In this document: piece by piece, positions 1 through 7,341 of the stretch
Layout: every line of letters starts with the position of its first letter
Position numbering within the stretch: the stretch's first letter is position 1
From: CAZXFH01 sp964640055
GTDB lineage: Bacteria > Fidelibacterota > UBA2242 > JAFGTP01
DNA: 8,038 bases
Direction of reading: 5' to 3'
Assembly: GCA_964640055.1 (NCBI GenBank)
Contig: CAZXFH010000086.1
Coordinates: 1 to 8,038 of the forward strand
Notes under the pieces: generated by a model
The model's input: only the letters and a program-made list of their open reading frames with translations
The model's database searches: none
Told to the model about the DNA's origin: nothing
Made by a program: the position numbers and the translations under genes

Positions 1-711
1 TACATTGCTGATGATTTAAATGTTGCTGCAGAACAGATTAAAGGGGTGGACCTAGAATTATATGATCTGCAGAAAGCCAACTTGGCTGGTCTTAATCAGG
101 AATTTTTGATTTCCGGACGTATTGATAATTTGGCCATGTGCTATGCCGCCATCGAAGCATTGATAAATCGGGAAGAACACCCGGAAACTACGCTTATCGT
201 GACCTTGTTTAATAATGAAGAGATCGGATCCAGCACCCGCACAGGCGGTGGTTCACCTTTTTTAGAAAATACACTGGAACGGGTCGCCCTGACACAGGGC
301 CTTTCCCGTGAAGAGTTTCTGGCCACCTTGGCAAAATCCCTGTTGCTGTCTGCTGACGGAGCCCATGCCGTGCATCCCAATTATACGGATGAATATGAGC
401 CTCATCATAAGGTATATCTTAATAAAGGCCCGGTTATCAAACTAAATGCCATGCAAAAGTATGCATCAGCGCCTGCAACAACAGCCTATTTCGAAAAGCT
501 GTGCCAAGCGGCAAATGTTCCTGTGCAACACTATATCCATCGTACTGATAAACCCTGTGGATCCACCATAGGACCAATTACAGCCACACGTACTGGTATA
601 AAAACCATGGATGTCGGTCACGCGATGCTATCCATGCATTCAATCCGTGAAATGATGGGCAGTGCTGATATCTTTTACATGATCCGGGCTATGAAACAGT
701 TTTTACAATAA
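1..711 (+). CDS. apeB: M18 family aminopeptidase (ApeB/aspartyl aminopeptidase type), 5'-truncated by window edge
   Basis: This is a zinc metallo-aminopeptidase of peptidase family M18, a cytosolic enzyme that removes N-terminal residues from peptides. The frame is open from base 1, so the gene starts outside the window; the GTG at 46 is an internal Val codon and not a convincing start. Numbering from that GTG, the sequence shows SGRIDN (D27, the bridging zinc ligand of the family), NNEEIGS (E58 catalytic base, E59 ligand), SADGAHAVHPNY (D104 ligand), NKGPVIKLN, CGSTIGPI and the terminal LSMHSIREM (H198 ligand). The first zinc-binding His lies in the missing N-terminal part. About 236 of the usual 430-460 residues are present, and the C-terminus is intact. 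The match to ApeB rather than yeast aminopeptidase I rests on the GLN-EF-SGR-DNL block. It is followed by a long AT-rich spacer with no obvious GC-rich terminator. The family call is firm; the ApeB symbol is less certain. Confidence 0.93.
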   Translation, partial: YIADDLNVAAEQIKGVDLELYDLQKANLAGLNQEFLISGRIDNLAMCYAAIEALINREEHPETTLIVTLFNNEEIGSSTRTGGGSPFLENTLERVALTQGLSREEFLATLAKSLLLSADGAHAVHPNYTDEYEPHHKVYLNKGPVIKLNAMQKYASAPATTAYFEKLCQAANVPVQHYIHRTDKPCGSTIGPITATRTGIKTMDVGHAMLSMHSIREMMGSADIFYMIRAMKQFLQ

Positions 712-1078
712 TTGATAAATAATAGTACTAACATGTTATTATATATACAGTTAGCATATTAAATAACTAATAGTTAATAGGTTTATATAATAAATAATAA
801 ATTTAAAATAAGTATTTTGAACTGATTAGTTTCAAAGGGCTATCTTATTATTTATATTATAATTATATAAAAATTATCTTGAAAATTTACAATATAATTC
901 TTAATATATAAGTGAGCAAATGGTTATTCAGTTAAAAAAAGTGAATTCAGGCATACTTTTAAGAGAACATGTTTGGTGCTTATATTATGCTGTCACAATA
1001 AATATAATGATCAGGAATTGGTACAGTAAAAGCAATTTAATTAATGGATGTTTAATTTAATACAAAAAGGAGGGTATT
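712..1078. other. AT-rich intergenic spacer without recognisable gene
   Basis: This 367-bp gap separates the aminopeptidase stop from the SPW-type gene. Counted by hand, 721-1020 is about 20% G+C, and 721-900 is only about 15%. All frames are broken by frequent stops and I see no tRNA or structured RNA. It must carry the promoter of the downstream gene, but I find no convincing sigma-70 pair. A TTGAAC at 817-822 followed by TATCTT at 841-846 (18-bp gap) is the best spaced candidate, and TATAAT at 893-898 and 1003-1008 lacks a good -35. A weak inverted repeat (GTTATT 735-740 with AATAAC 762-767) is too AT-rich and long-looped to call a terminator. Confidence 0.7.
1067..1074 (+). promoter_or_regulatory. 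strong Shine-Dalgarno of the SPW-type gene
   Basis: AAGGAGGG lies four bases before the ATG at 1079. It is near-perfectly complementary to the 16S rRNA tail and fixes the start of the small membrane protein. It contrasts with the SNF2 and sulfotransferase genes in this window, which lack such a site. Confidence 0.85.
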
Positions 1079-1396
1079 ATGTGGCAATTATGGATTAATT
1101 TTGTCATTGGCTTATGGGTTATCATTTCCGGATTAATTGCTGGGGTACAGCACGAAGTCAATTTGATCATTTGTGGTATCGTCGTAGCTGTTCTTGGATT
1201 CTGGGCTGGTAAGAAATGGCAAGGTTTGGTCGCCGGTATTGTCGGTGTCTGGCTGTTCATCAGTGGTCTGGTGCACAGCACTTTAGGAAAACCCTGGAAT
1301 TACATCATTTTTGGTCTGGTCGTCGCCGTACTTTGTTTATGGGCTGCACTGGAGAAAAAGGAAGTTGAGACCCCGCAAACACCACCGACTACTTAA
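1079..1396 (+). CDS. small four-helix membrane protein, SPW-repeat type
   Basis: This 105-residue protein is nearly all hydrophobic, with four likely membrane helices at about residues 5-22, 27-43, 49-66 and 73-90. It ends in a short polar tail rich in Thr and Pro. The first and second halves are repeats: W2-G44 and W47-A90 both read Trp-Gln, then a GLW/GVW helix ending ISGL, a short loop, and a GIVVAVL/GLVVAVL helix ending in Trp-Ala. This is the pattern of the SPW-repeat family (PF03779), though the Ser-Pro-Trp signature itself is replaced by Ile-Ser-Gly. Lysines in the central loop (K45, K46) and after helix 4 suggest that both termini face the cytoplasm. The family has no well-defined biochemical role, so none is assigned. 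The gene has its own strong Shine-Dalgarno and terminator and is probably monocistronic. The start is certain; the family call rests on pattern resemblance. Confidence 0.85.
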   Translation: MWQLWINFVIGLWVIISGLIAGVQHEVNLIICGIVVAVLGFWAGKKWQGLVAGIVGVWLFISGLVHSTLGKPWNYIIFGLVVAVLCLWAALEKKEVETPQTPPTT

Positions 1397-1418
1397 ATAG
1401 CTAAATGAAAGTAATAGA

Positions 1419-1445
1419 GAAGCCCCTGAACAGGGGCTTCTTTAT
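1419..1445 (+). terminator. intrinsic terminator, possibly bidirectional
   Basis: A perfect 10-bp inverted repeat (GAAGCCCCTG 1419-1428, CAGGGGCTTC 1431-1440) is separated by only AA, so it folds as a nine-pair stem with a GAAC-type tetraloop. It is followed by TTTATATATT on the plus strand. It lies 22 bases after the SPW-type stop and between two convergent genes. On the minus strand it is followed by TCTATTACTTTC, a weaker U-rich stretch, so it may also stop the SNF2 transcript. Confidence 0.88.
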
Positions 1446-1467
1446 ATATTGAAGGTAATTTTTAATT

Positions 1468-4400
1468 TCAGACCCTTCGTTCCAATTTAAACAGGGCCTG
1501 TAATTCTTTGTCGGAGAGTTCGGTAATCCACTTCTCGCCGGCCTGGACGGTCAGCTTAGCCAGCTCTTTTTTCTCGTGCAGCATATCATTTATTTTTTCC
1601 TCAAAAGTTCCCTGGGTAATCAGACGATATACAGTAACATCTCTTTTTTGTCCGATGCGAAAAGCACGATCGGTGGCTTGGTTTTCCACCGCTGGATTCC
1701 ACCAAAGGTCATAGTGGATCACATGATTGGCTGCCGTTAAGTTTAAACCGGTCCCCCCGGCTCGCAGGGAAAGAATCATTAACGGAAAATGACTCTCTTG
1801 CTGAAATTGGTTGATCAGCTGATCACGCTTTCTGCGGGTCAAACCGCCATGTAAGAATAAGGGGGTAGTTTGCAAAACGTCGGGTAACATCTGGACCAGC
1901 AGATCGCCCATTTGTTTGTATTGTGTGAAAATGAGAGTTTTACCGTTGATGTCAATAATTTTCTTTAATAAATCCGCTAAAAGTGATGTTTTCCCCGATT
2001 GAGCAATTTTAGGATGATCGGCTTTGGTATAATGCACCGGATGATTACAAATCTGTTTCAAGGAGGTAATCAACTTAAAGATTAACCCTTTACGGTTAAT
2101 ACCTTTGGAATTTCGCATGCTTTCCGAAATCTGATCCAAAACCCGTTGGTAAAGGGCGGCTTGCTGATGGGTAAGCGGGTTGTACTCTTCGATTTCCAGT
2201 TTGTCAGGCAGATCATTGATAATGGATTTATCGGTTTTTTCGCGTCGTAAAATAAAAGGATTGGTGATCTTCCGGAAGTCCTCCAGACGGCTGTGATCCC
2301 GAAAGCGTTCTATGGGAGTGGCGAAATCCTCTTTAAATTGAGTGCGTTTTCCTAGCAAGCCCTTGATGGTATAATCCATAATACTCCAGTAATCCATCAA
2401 GCGGTTTTCGACCGGAGTACCCGTCATGGCAATTTTAATATCGGCCGGAATTGATTTAAGGGCTTTGGTTTGGTGGCTGGCGGGATTTTTTATATTTTGT
2501 GTTTCATCGGAGATCAATACCAGCCACTGGTGCTTAGCAAACACTTTTTTTTCATTGCGAACCAAACTATAGGTAGTGATCACAATATCCGTGTTATCCA
2601 AATTTAGCCGGCGGTTCTGACCGTGATAAATGAAGGGGGTAAGGCTTGGCGCAAATTTGTTGATCTCGTGTTGCCAGTTGGTTAATAGGGTAGCCGGAAC
2701 CACGATCAGGGATTTACGCGGACCCAGGATTTCTTCTTCTTTTAATTTTAACAAGAGTGTGATGACCTGAAGGGTTTTCCCCAGCCCCATATCATCGGCG
2801 ATCAGAGCGCCGAAACCCGCTTTAAAATTGTTGTATAACCATTTAAATCCCTGGACCTGGTACTCTCTTAAGTTGGCCTGTAATTTTTCCGGTAAGTCAG
2901 GATCATGTTTCGCCAAAATACGGGTAAAAATTGATTGCAGGGACTTATCGGTTTTAATGGGAGTGCCCTTGTATTTTCCTGTCAAATTAATCCGTATGAT
3001 ATCCGTAGTGGATAGCTGGGGAGGTTTCTGTAGCTGTCTGAGAATTTTATTGATTGCGTTTTTATCAATATGAAAATAGGTGTCTTTATACTTAATAATC
3101 CCTTTGTATTTTTCTATCAATTTTTCGAATTCGCTAACTTTTAAAAACCGGTCACCGATCGCGATATTCCACTTAAAATCTAGCATGGATTTTAGGTTTA
3201 AAAAGGAGGTGCGTCTAAAATCAGCCTTTTCATCCGGCGTGAAAGTTAAACTCAATTCGGGGATAAACACCTTTTTAAGTGATTTCGGCAGTATGGTTTT
3301 AATTCCCAGGGTATGCAGGAGAGGTAGAGCCTCAAACCATATTTCTACAAAGGTCTGGGACGGGATTGTCAGGCGGGTTCGGTTATCACTCAAATTTAAG
3401 TAGTCATTAATCTGTGGCAAATAATCCGAAAGTAGCGCCAGATCTTTAAGGACCTGATTGTTTTCATCACTTCCAAGAGCCAGAAATTTGTTCAGGAGCA
3501 AAGGATTTGTGGCAGAGGTAGCACGGTCTTTAATCAAGATCTGAAAATAAAATCGATCGCTATATTGGGGTGCCTCATCAATTTTGATTACAGGTGTATA
3601 ATTTTTTGAGGCAATAAAAAAGCGACTTAACCAAAGATGAATGATCTCCGGGATTTGTCGGTCTTCGAATTTTATTTTGGTGTAAACATCGAAATTAAAA
3701 AACAGGTATAATATATTGGTCTCGTCTCGTTTAGGACAAACATCGAAGTGTTTCTGAAAATATGAGATTATAAAGGAGACCAGAAAATTTAATTGGTCTC
3801 GCTTTTTCAGAGGTTTATTACCATAAAAAAGGAAATCAGCGGGCATACTGCTAACCAGCTGATCTGCTATGGTTTTGATTTGTTGGTCAAAAAGAGCAGG
3901 TATCCAGCGGATCATATATTCATCTTCGTCAATGGAAAATATATCTGGAATGTAAGCACTTTTTTGAATCAATTTGAGTACAAAACTGTAAACCTGGGCC
4001 AGAAAGGCCATCTCTGCAGGGTAGTGCTTTATATCACTCAGGGTATGTTGATGAAGGTGGCCGATAAAAGTGTCCATATCTTCAAGGCTGAATATTAAGG
4101 GATCTCCGGAACCGGATAGCTTTCCCATAAAATCAAGACTCGTATTTTTGATTTTGATGGAAATGCGCTTGAATTTTATCTCGGGATGTTCGTTGATCTC
4201 AGTTTCTTTGATATAGCGATTTATCACCCGCCGCATCGCACGGTATTGACTAGTCAGTTTCTTTTTAAAATTACCGACTGAAAAGAAGAGTGGATTGGGG
4301 GTTAGTAACTTATTAATGGTATCCAGCAGGTCGGGTATTGTACTGAAGTCAATTTCTTTATAAATGTTAGCATCCTCTTGATTGATGCTGGCTTTGACCG

Positions 4401-4971
4401 GTGATTCAGCAATATAATCTGTAATGCCAGGAATCGATTGGGTCTCTTTGCGCCGGCCATCCTGCGGTTTGATTACTTTTAACAGGTTAAAACCGTGTAA
4501 ATTGAAAATAAGGAATGGGTTCTTATCAATTTCATTAGCAAGCAGATATATCACTGCGGAAACATGCTTACAGGGCACACCATCATCTTCACAGTTGCAT
4601 TTCATCTGTATCGTACGCCAGGATTTGGGAAACAGATCAATCATTTCCTCGTTTATTTTGTCATACAGAGTGGGCGGCAGGTTTTTGGATTCCAATTTAG
4701 AGATGAAGTAGGGGTTTGCTTGTACCAAATCATAGATTTCCCCCTTTTCATATTGGTCAAAAGTGGGAAATTTTAGTGATACCAGATAGGGAACGACTTT
4801 ACGGCCCTGGACTTTTGCGGCAATCCGGTTGCCGTTAATATCAATAGAAACCACCGCCTCATTTTGGGCATAGGCTTTCCCCCGTGTGAGACGATTGGAA
4901 TAGTCTATATTTTTCAGGGCGCCCAACCAGGATTTCCCCCACCAAGTAGTTCCAAACTCTACATTTGCCAT
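1468..4971 (-). CDS. SWIM zinc-finger SNF2-family helicase (fused YwqB/YwqA type)
   Basis: This 1167-residue ATP-dependent SNF2-family DNA translocase probably acts on DNA or DNA-protein complexes; its bacterial targets are not established. The N-terminus (about 1-150) resembles B. subtilis YwqB: FGTTWWGKSWLGAL, then NRLTRGKAYA, and a SWIM zinc site with C125, C127, C134 and H136. Residues about 540-660 look like the SNF2-associated DUF3670 region of YwqA (LPLLHTLGIKTILPKSLKK, then LDFKWNIAIGD). The helicase core follows: LREYQVQGFKWL 701-712, Walker A DDMGLGKT 726-733, VVPATLLTNW 757-766, motif II DETQ 822-825, MTGTPVEN 849-856, TLIFTQY 1012-1018, HGG 1041-1043, motif V 1068-1088 and QATDRAFRIGQ 1098-1108. 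Residues about 180-530 are not recognised. Motif II has Thr where DEAQ/DEAH is usual. The start fits the family N-terminus, but no Shine-Dalgarno precedes it. No methylase, nuclease or other defence gene is adjacent. Confidence 0.95.
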   Translation of the reverse strand: MANVEFGTTWWGKSWLGALKNIDYSNRLTRGKAYAQNEAVVSIDINGNRIAAKVQGRKVVPYLVSLKFPTFDQYEKGEIYDLVQANPYFISKLESKNLPPTLYDKINEEMIDLFPKSWRTIQMKCNCEDDGVPCKHVSAVIYLLANEIDKNPFLIFNLHGFNLLKVIKPQDGRRKETQSIPGITDYIAESPVKASINQEDANIYKEIDFSTIPDLLDTINKLLTPNPLFFSVGNFKKKLTSQYRAMRRVINRYIKETEINEHPEIKFKRISIKIKNTSLDFMGKLSGSGDPLIFSLEDMDTFIGHLHQHTLSDIKHYPAEMAFLAQVYSFVLKLIQKSAYIPDIFSIDEDEYMIRWIPALFDQQIKTIADQLVSSMPADFLFYGNKPLKKRDQLNFLVSFIISYFQKHFDVCPKRDETNILYLFFNFDVYTKIKFEDRQIPEIIHLWLSRFFIASKNYTPVIKIDEAPQYSDRFYFQILIKDRATSATNPLLLNKFLALGSDENNQVLKDLALLSDYLPQINDYLNLSDNRTRLTIPSQTFVEIWFEALPLLHTLGIKTILPKSLKKVFIPELSLTFTPDEKADFRRTSFLNLKSMLDFKWNIAIGDRFLKVSEFEKLIEKYKGIIKYKDTYFHIDKNAINKILRQLQKPPQLSTTDIIRINLTGKYKGTPIKTDKSLQSIFTRILAKHDPDLPEKLQANLREYQVQGFKWLYNNFKAGFGALIADDMGLGKTLQVITLLLKLKEEEILGPRKSLIVVPATLLTNWQHEINKFAPSLTPFIYHGQNRRLNLDNTDIVITTYSLVRNEKKVFAKHQWLVLISDETQNIKNPASHQTKALKSIPADIKIAMTGTPVENRLMDYWSIMDYTIKGLLGKRTQFKEDFATPIERFRDHSRLEDFRKITNPFILRREKTDKSIINDLPDKLEIEEYNPLTHQQAALYQRVLDQISESMRNSKGINRKGLIFKLITSLKQICNHPVHYTKADHPKIAQSGKTSLLADLLKKIIDINGKTLIFTQYKQMGDLLVQMLPDVLQTTPLFLHGGLTRRKRDQLINQFQQESHFPLMILSLRAGGTGLNLTAANHVIHYDLWWNPAVENQATDRAFRIGQKRDVTVYRLITQGTFEEKINDMLHEKKELAKLTVQAGEKWITELSDKELQALFKLERRV

Positions 4972-5263
4972 AAAATTATATTAATTTTAAAAAGGATTGA
5001 TTGAGTTATGGTTCCGGATCACAATTTTAGACCTAAAAACGGGTGGTGATTAATATTCGCAGAGACAATTATACGGTCGCAAGCTTACAACAATTATTTA
5101 ACAGATGCCAAGGTTAAATGCCCTATTTATGTTAATCCCCTCATTAAAATCAGGGGCAGGCTCGTTTTAAAGTTGATATTACGAGTTATTAAACAATTAC
5201 TTTGAAAAAGTGATCAGCTTCCCGTTATGTAAACACCCCGGACTGCAACTCCCGTTCAGTCTC
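4972..5263. other. intergenic spacer between SNF2 and GH20 genes, with two short inverted repeats
   Basis: This 292-bp spacer has no credible ORF on either strand. It contains CTCGT/ACGAG (5161-5165 with 5181-5185, loop 15) and CCCCT/AGGGG (5137-5141 with 5152-5156, loop 10) next to each other. Neither is followed by a T-run on the minus strand, so they are not convincing terminators of the GH20 gene. The spacer must hold the SNF2 promoter if that gene is transcribed separately from GH20, which the gap length suggests. Confidence 0.5.
4975..4980 (-). promoter_or_regulatory. possible -10 box abutting the SNF2 start
   Basis: A consensus TATAAT on the minus strand sits only three bases before the SNF2 ATG. 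If used, transcription would begin at or just inside the start codon, giving a leaderless message, which would fit the missing Shine-Dalgarno. No good -35 hexamer lies 16-18 bp further upstream, and the local sequence is AT-rich, so the match may be chance. Confidence 0.25.
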
Positions 5264-7306
5264 TTATTTTCGGCTGGCTTCGACCAGTTTTTTAATTGGT
5301 GTAACCACTTTTAGTTCCACTTGACCGCGGGGGTCACGGGCGGCTTTTAACCGGTTTTGGCTGGCTTTATACCAAAACCAGGAAGTTTTCTGGTTGTTTT
5401 CCAGATGTTGCAGGGCTTCCTGACCTATCTCGGCAATTTCCGCCAGATCATGGGACAAACTTTCAATTTCTCTTAGGACCGGTGACTTTTTGATAACCGG
5501 GACCAGTTTGGTATGATTTTCTTGCCATAACATTAACCAATTTTCTAATTCTTGCGCTTGATCAGGCTTCTGTTCCGTAAGATATTGTACAACCAGCTGA
5601 TTGAAATAACGCGCGATCCGCGATTCCGGATGAGCCGCATCCACCACCCGGGTTAAGGGTGAAGATTGTGTATATTTAACCCCCTGAAAATGGCGTTGGT
5701 AATCCGCGACCTGCTGCACCACATCCACGAGATGTTTCAAGGGGGATATCTCATTATTGTTGGTTAAGCGTCGCAGTATCATGGGATAATTTTTAATGTG
5801 GGTTAGGGCCAATTCCTCCAGATGAAAGCTGGTGACATCCATACGCCGGTACATATCCGGTACGTCTTTTACGGCTTGGGGGGACCAGAAGCGTTCTGCA
5901 ATAGCAGCATTCCGGGGCCAGATCCGGGAATCCACTGTTTCGGAAGTGATCAATTCACCCCAACTGGTGGCTTCACCCCCGAGAATATTTTGCTGTTCTG
6001 CCGGGGTTAAAGGGGTATCAGACGGTATCGGATCATTAAGATAATGGAACTCGGCGCTTTTGATTAGATCCAGATAATAGTCCCGTGACAGAATGGAATG
6101 ATAGCCCATTTTAGCGGCTTTATTCATGGCTTCATGTCCCCGCCAGGACTGAATGACTACATTTTGGGGTAAATCAGGGTGTAATATTTCATCCCATCCC
6201 ACCATTATTTTGTTGTGTTTGGTCAAAATTTCGAGCATCCGGCGATTAAAATAAGTCTGCAAGGCGTGCTTGTCAGGAATGTCATTTTCTTGCATAAATT
6301 TTTGAATGGCCTGGTTTTGCTTCCAGTGTTTACCATTGTTTTCATCTCCGCCAATATGCATATATTCATCAGGAAACAAGGCTGCCATTTCACCAAAAAA
6401 CTTATCCAGAAATTGATAGGTTTTCTCCTGAGTGGGATCCATTACCGGGTCCTGGATTCCCCAATTACGCTCAATTGAATAGGGACCAGGGGCACTGGCC
6501 AGCTCGGGATAACCCACAAACCAGCTGGTGGTGTGGGCCGGCACGTCAAATTCAGGAATCACCCGAATTCCCCGGGCTTGCGCATAGTCAATAATCTCTT
6601 TGATCTGGACTTGGGTGAAATAAAGACCGTCTGAGCCTTCCAGGTGCAGTTTAGGGAAGGTTTTGCATTCGATGCGAAATCCTTGATCATCGGTTAGGTG
6701 CAGATGTAAAACATTCATTTTCAAGGCGGCCAGAGCGTCTATATTACGCTTGATAACCCCGACCGGTAAAAAATGGCGGCTAACATCGATTAACAGGCCC
6801 CGCCAGGGAAAGCGAGGCTCATCATGGATCACCAGGGTTGGAAAATAATAGCTCTCCATATCAGCATACAGCAATTGCAAAAAAGTTTCCAATCCGCGCA
6901 TGGCGCCGATGTCCGTGGCCGCGGCAAGCATAATTTGATCCGTGGTAATGGTCAGCTGATAGGTTTCGTCCATACCCAGCCTGACCCTTGCATCTTTTCC
7001 GGATTCTATCAGCATGCTGGGTTCAGAAACCTGTCTGTCCGGTCGGATAAAATGCTGCCGAAAAAAGAGACCGGTACGCCCTGATAGTCGCTGCAATACC
7101 CGGCTGGCATAGTCAGATAATTTTTCGCCGTACTCCCCCTGGATACTAATAGTGAAAGATTCATCTAACCGGAAACGACCACCGGTTAATTTCATTTCTT
7201 GAGGTACCGGCATCATATTAAGGGTATTCGTATCATTCGCTTTTAACTGAACCAGCATAAGGGGTAGTAATAGGGAGCTTCCCCAAAATAATTTTCCTAT
7301 CTTCAT
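5264..7306 (-). CDS. secreted GH20 beta-N-acetylhexosaminidase
   Basis: This glycoside hydrolase family 20 exo-enzyme removes terminal GlcNAc or GalNAc by substrate-assisted retaining catalysis. A signal peptide spans about residues 1-23, with cleavage likely after LKA; there is no lipobox Cys, so the product is periplasmic or secreted. A GH20b-type domain (about 30-160) precedes the TIM-barrel domain (about 165-490). Visible barrel motifs are FPWRGLLIDVSRHF (R169 substrate-binding), HLHLTDDQGF (201-210), PEFDVPAH (251-258), HIGGDEN with the catalytic pair D321-E322, and pocket tryptophans W388, W449, W463 and W474. The active site looks complete. The last 190 residues or so look helical and charged and match no domain I recognise. 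Its start has a good Shine-Dalgarno, and it lies 35 bp downstream of the sulfotransferase gene, so the two are probably cotranscribed. The substrate (chitin, peptidoglycan or host glycan) cannot be read from the sequence. Confidence 0.95.
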   Translation of the reverse strand: MKIGKLFWGSSLLLPLMLVQLKANDTNTLNMMPVPQEMKLTGGRFRLDESFTISIQGEYGEKLSDYASRVLQRLSGRTGLFFRQHFIRPDRQVSEPSMLIESGKDARVRLGMDETYQLTITTDQIMLAAATDIGAMRGLETFLQLLYADMESYYFPTLVIHDEPRFPWRGLLIDVSRHFLPVGVIKRNIDALAALKMNVLHLHLTDDQGFRIECKTFPKLHLEGSDGLYFTQVQIKEIIDYAQARGIRVIPEFDVPAHTTSWFVGYPELASAPGPYSIERNWGIQDPVMDPTQEKTYQFLDKFFGEMAALFPDEYMHIGGDENNGKHWKQNQAIQKFMQENDIPDKHALQTYFNRRMLEILTKHNKIMVGWDEILHPDLPQNVVIQSWRGHEAMNKAAKMGYHSILSRDYYLDLIKSAEFHYLNDPIPSDTPLTPAEQQNILGGEATSWGELITSETVDSRIWPRNAAIAERFWSPQAVKDVPDMYRRMDVTSFHLEELALTHIKNYPMILRRLTNNNEISPLKHLVDVVQQVADYQRHFQGVKYTQSSPLTRVVDAAHPESRIARYFNQLVVQYLTEQKPDQAQELENWLMLWQENHTKLVPVIKKSPVLREIESLSHDLAEIAEIGQEALQHLENNQKTSWFWYKASQNRLKAARDPRGQVELKVVTPIKKLVEASRK

Positions 7307-7312
7307 TTTGTT

Positions 7313-7320
7313 TCCTTTCC
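7313..7320 (-). promoter_or_regulatory. Shine-Dalgarno of the GH20 gene
   Basis: On the minus strand GGAAAGGA lies six bases before the GH20 ATG (7304-7306). It supports that start, which also opens directly into a signal peptide. Confidence 0.7.
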
Positions 7321-7341
7321 ATTTTTGATAATCATGTAAAG

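Noticed and set aside
46..711. GTG at 46 as the real start of the aminopeptidase
   Set aside because: The frame is open through base 1 and the family's N-terminal third, including the first zinc-binding His, is missing, so the gene is cut by the window edge.
1057..1281. Minus-strand frame of 74 codons opposite the SPW-type gene
   Set aside because: It is a shadow of a well-supported plus-strand gene with a strong ribosome site, and its translation looks like no protein family.
2828..3403. Plus-strand open frames inside the SNF2 gene
   Set aside because: They lie antisense to conserved helicase coding sequence, and their translations show no recognisable motif.
1468..4971. SNF2 helicase as part of an anti-phage defence island (DISARM or BREX-like)
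   Set aside because: The architecture is YwqA/YwqB type, and the neighbours are a membrane protein, a hexosaminidase and a sulfotransferase. There is no methylase, nuclease or other defence partner in the window.
5009..5050. Thirteen-codon plus-strand frame with a weak purine run upstream
   Set aside because: It is too short, has no family resemblance, and sits in an otherwise non-coding spacer.
5137..5185. Adjacent short inverted repeats as the GH20 terminator
   Set aside because: The stems are only five pairs with loops of 10 and 15 bases, and no T-run follows on the minus strand.
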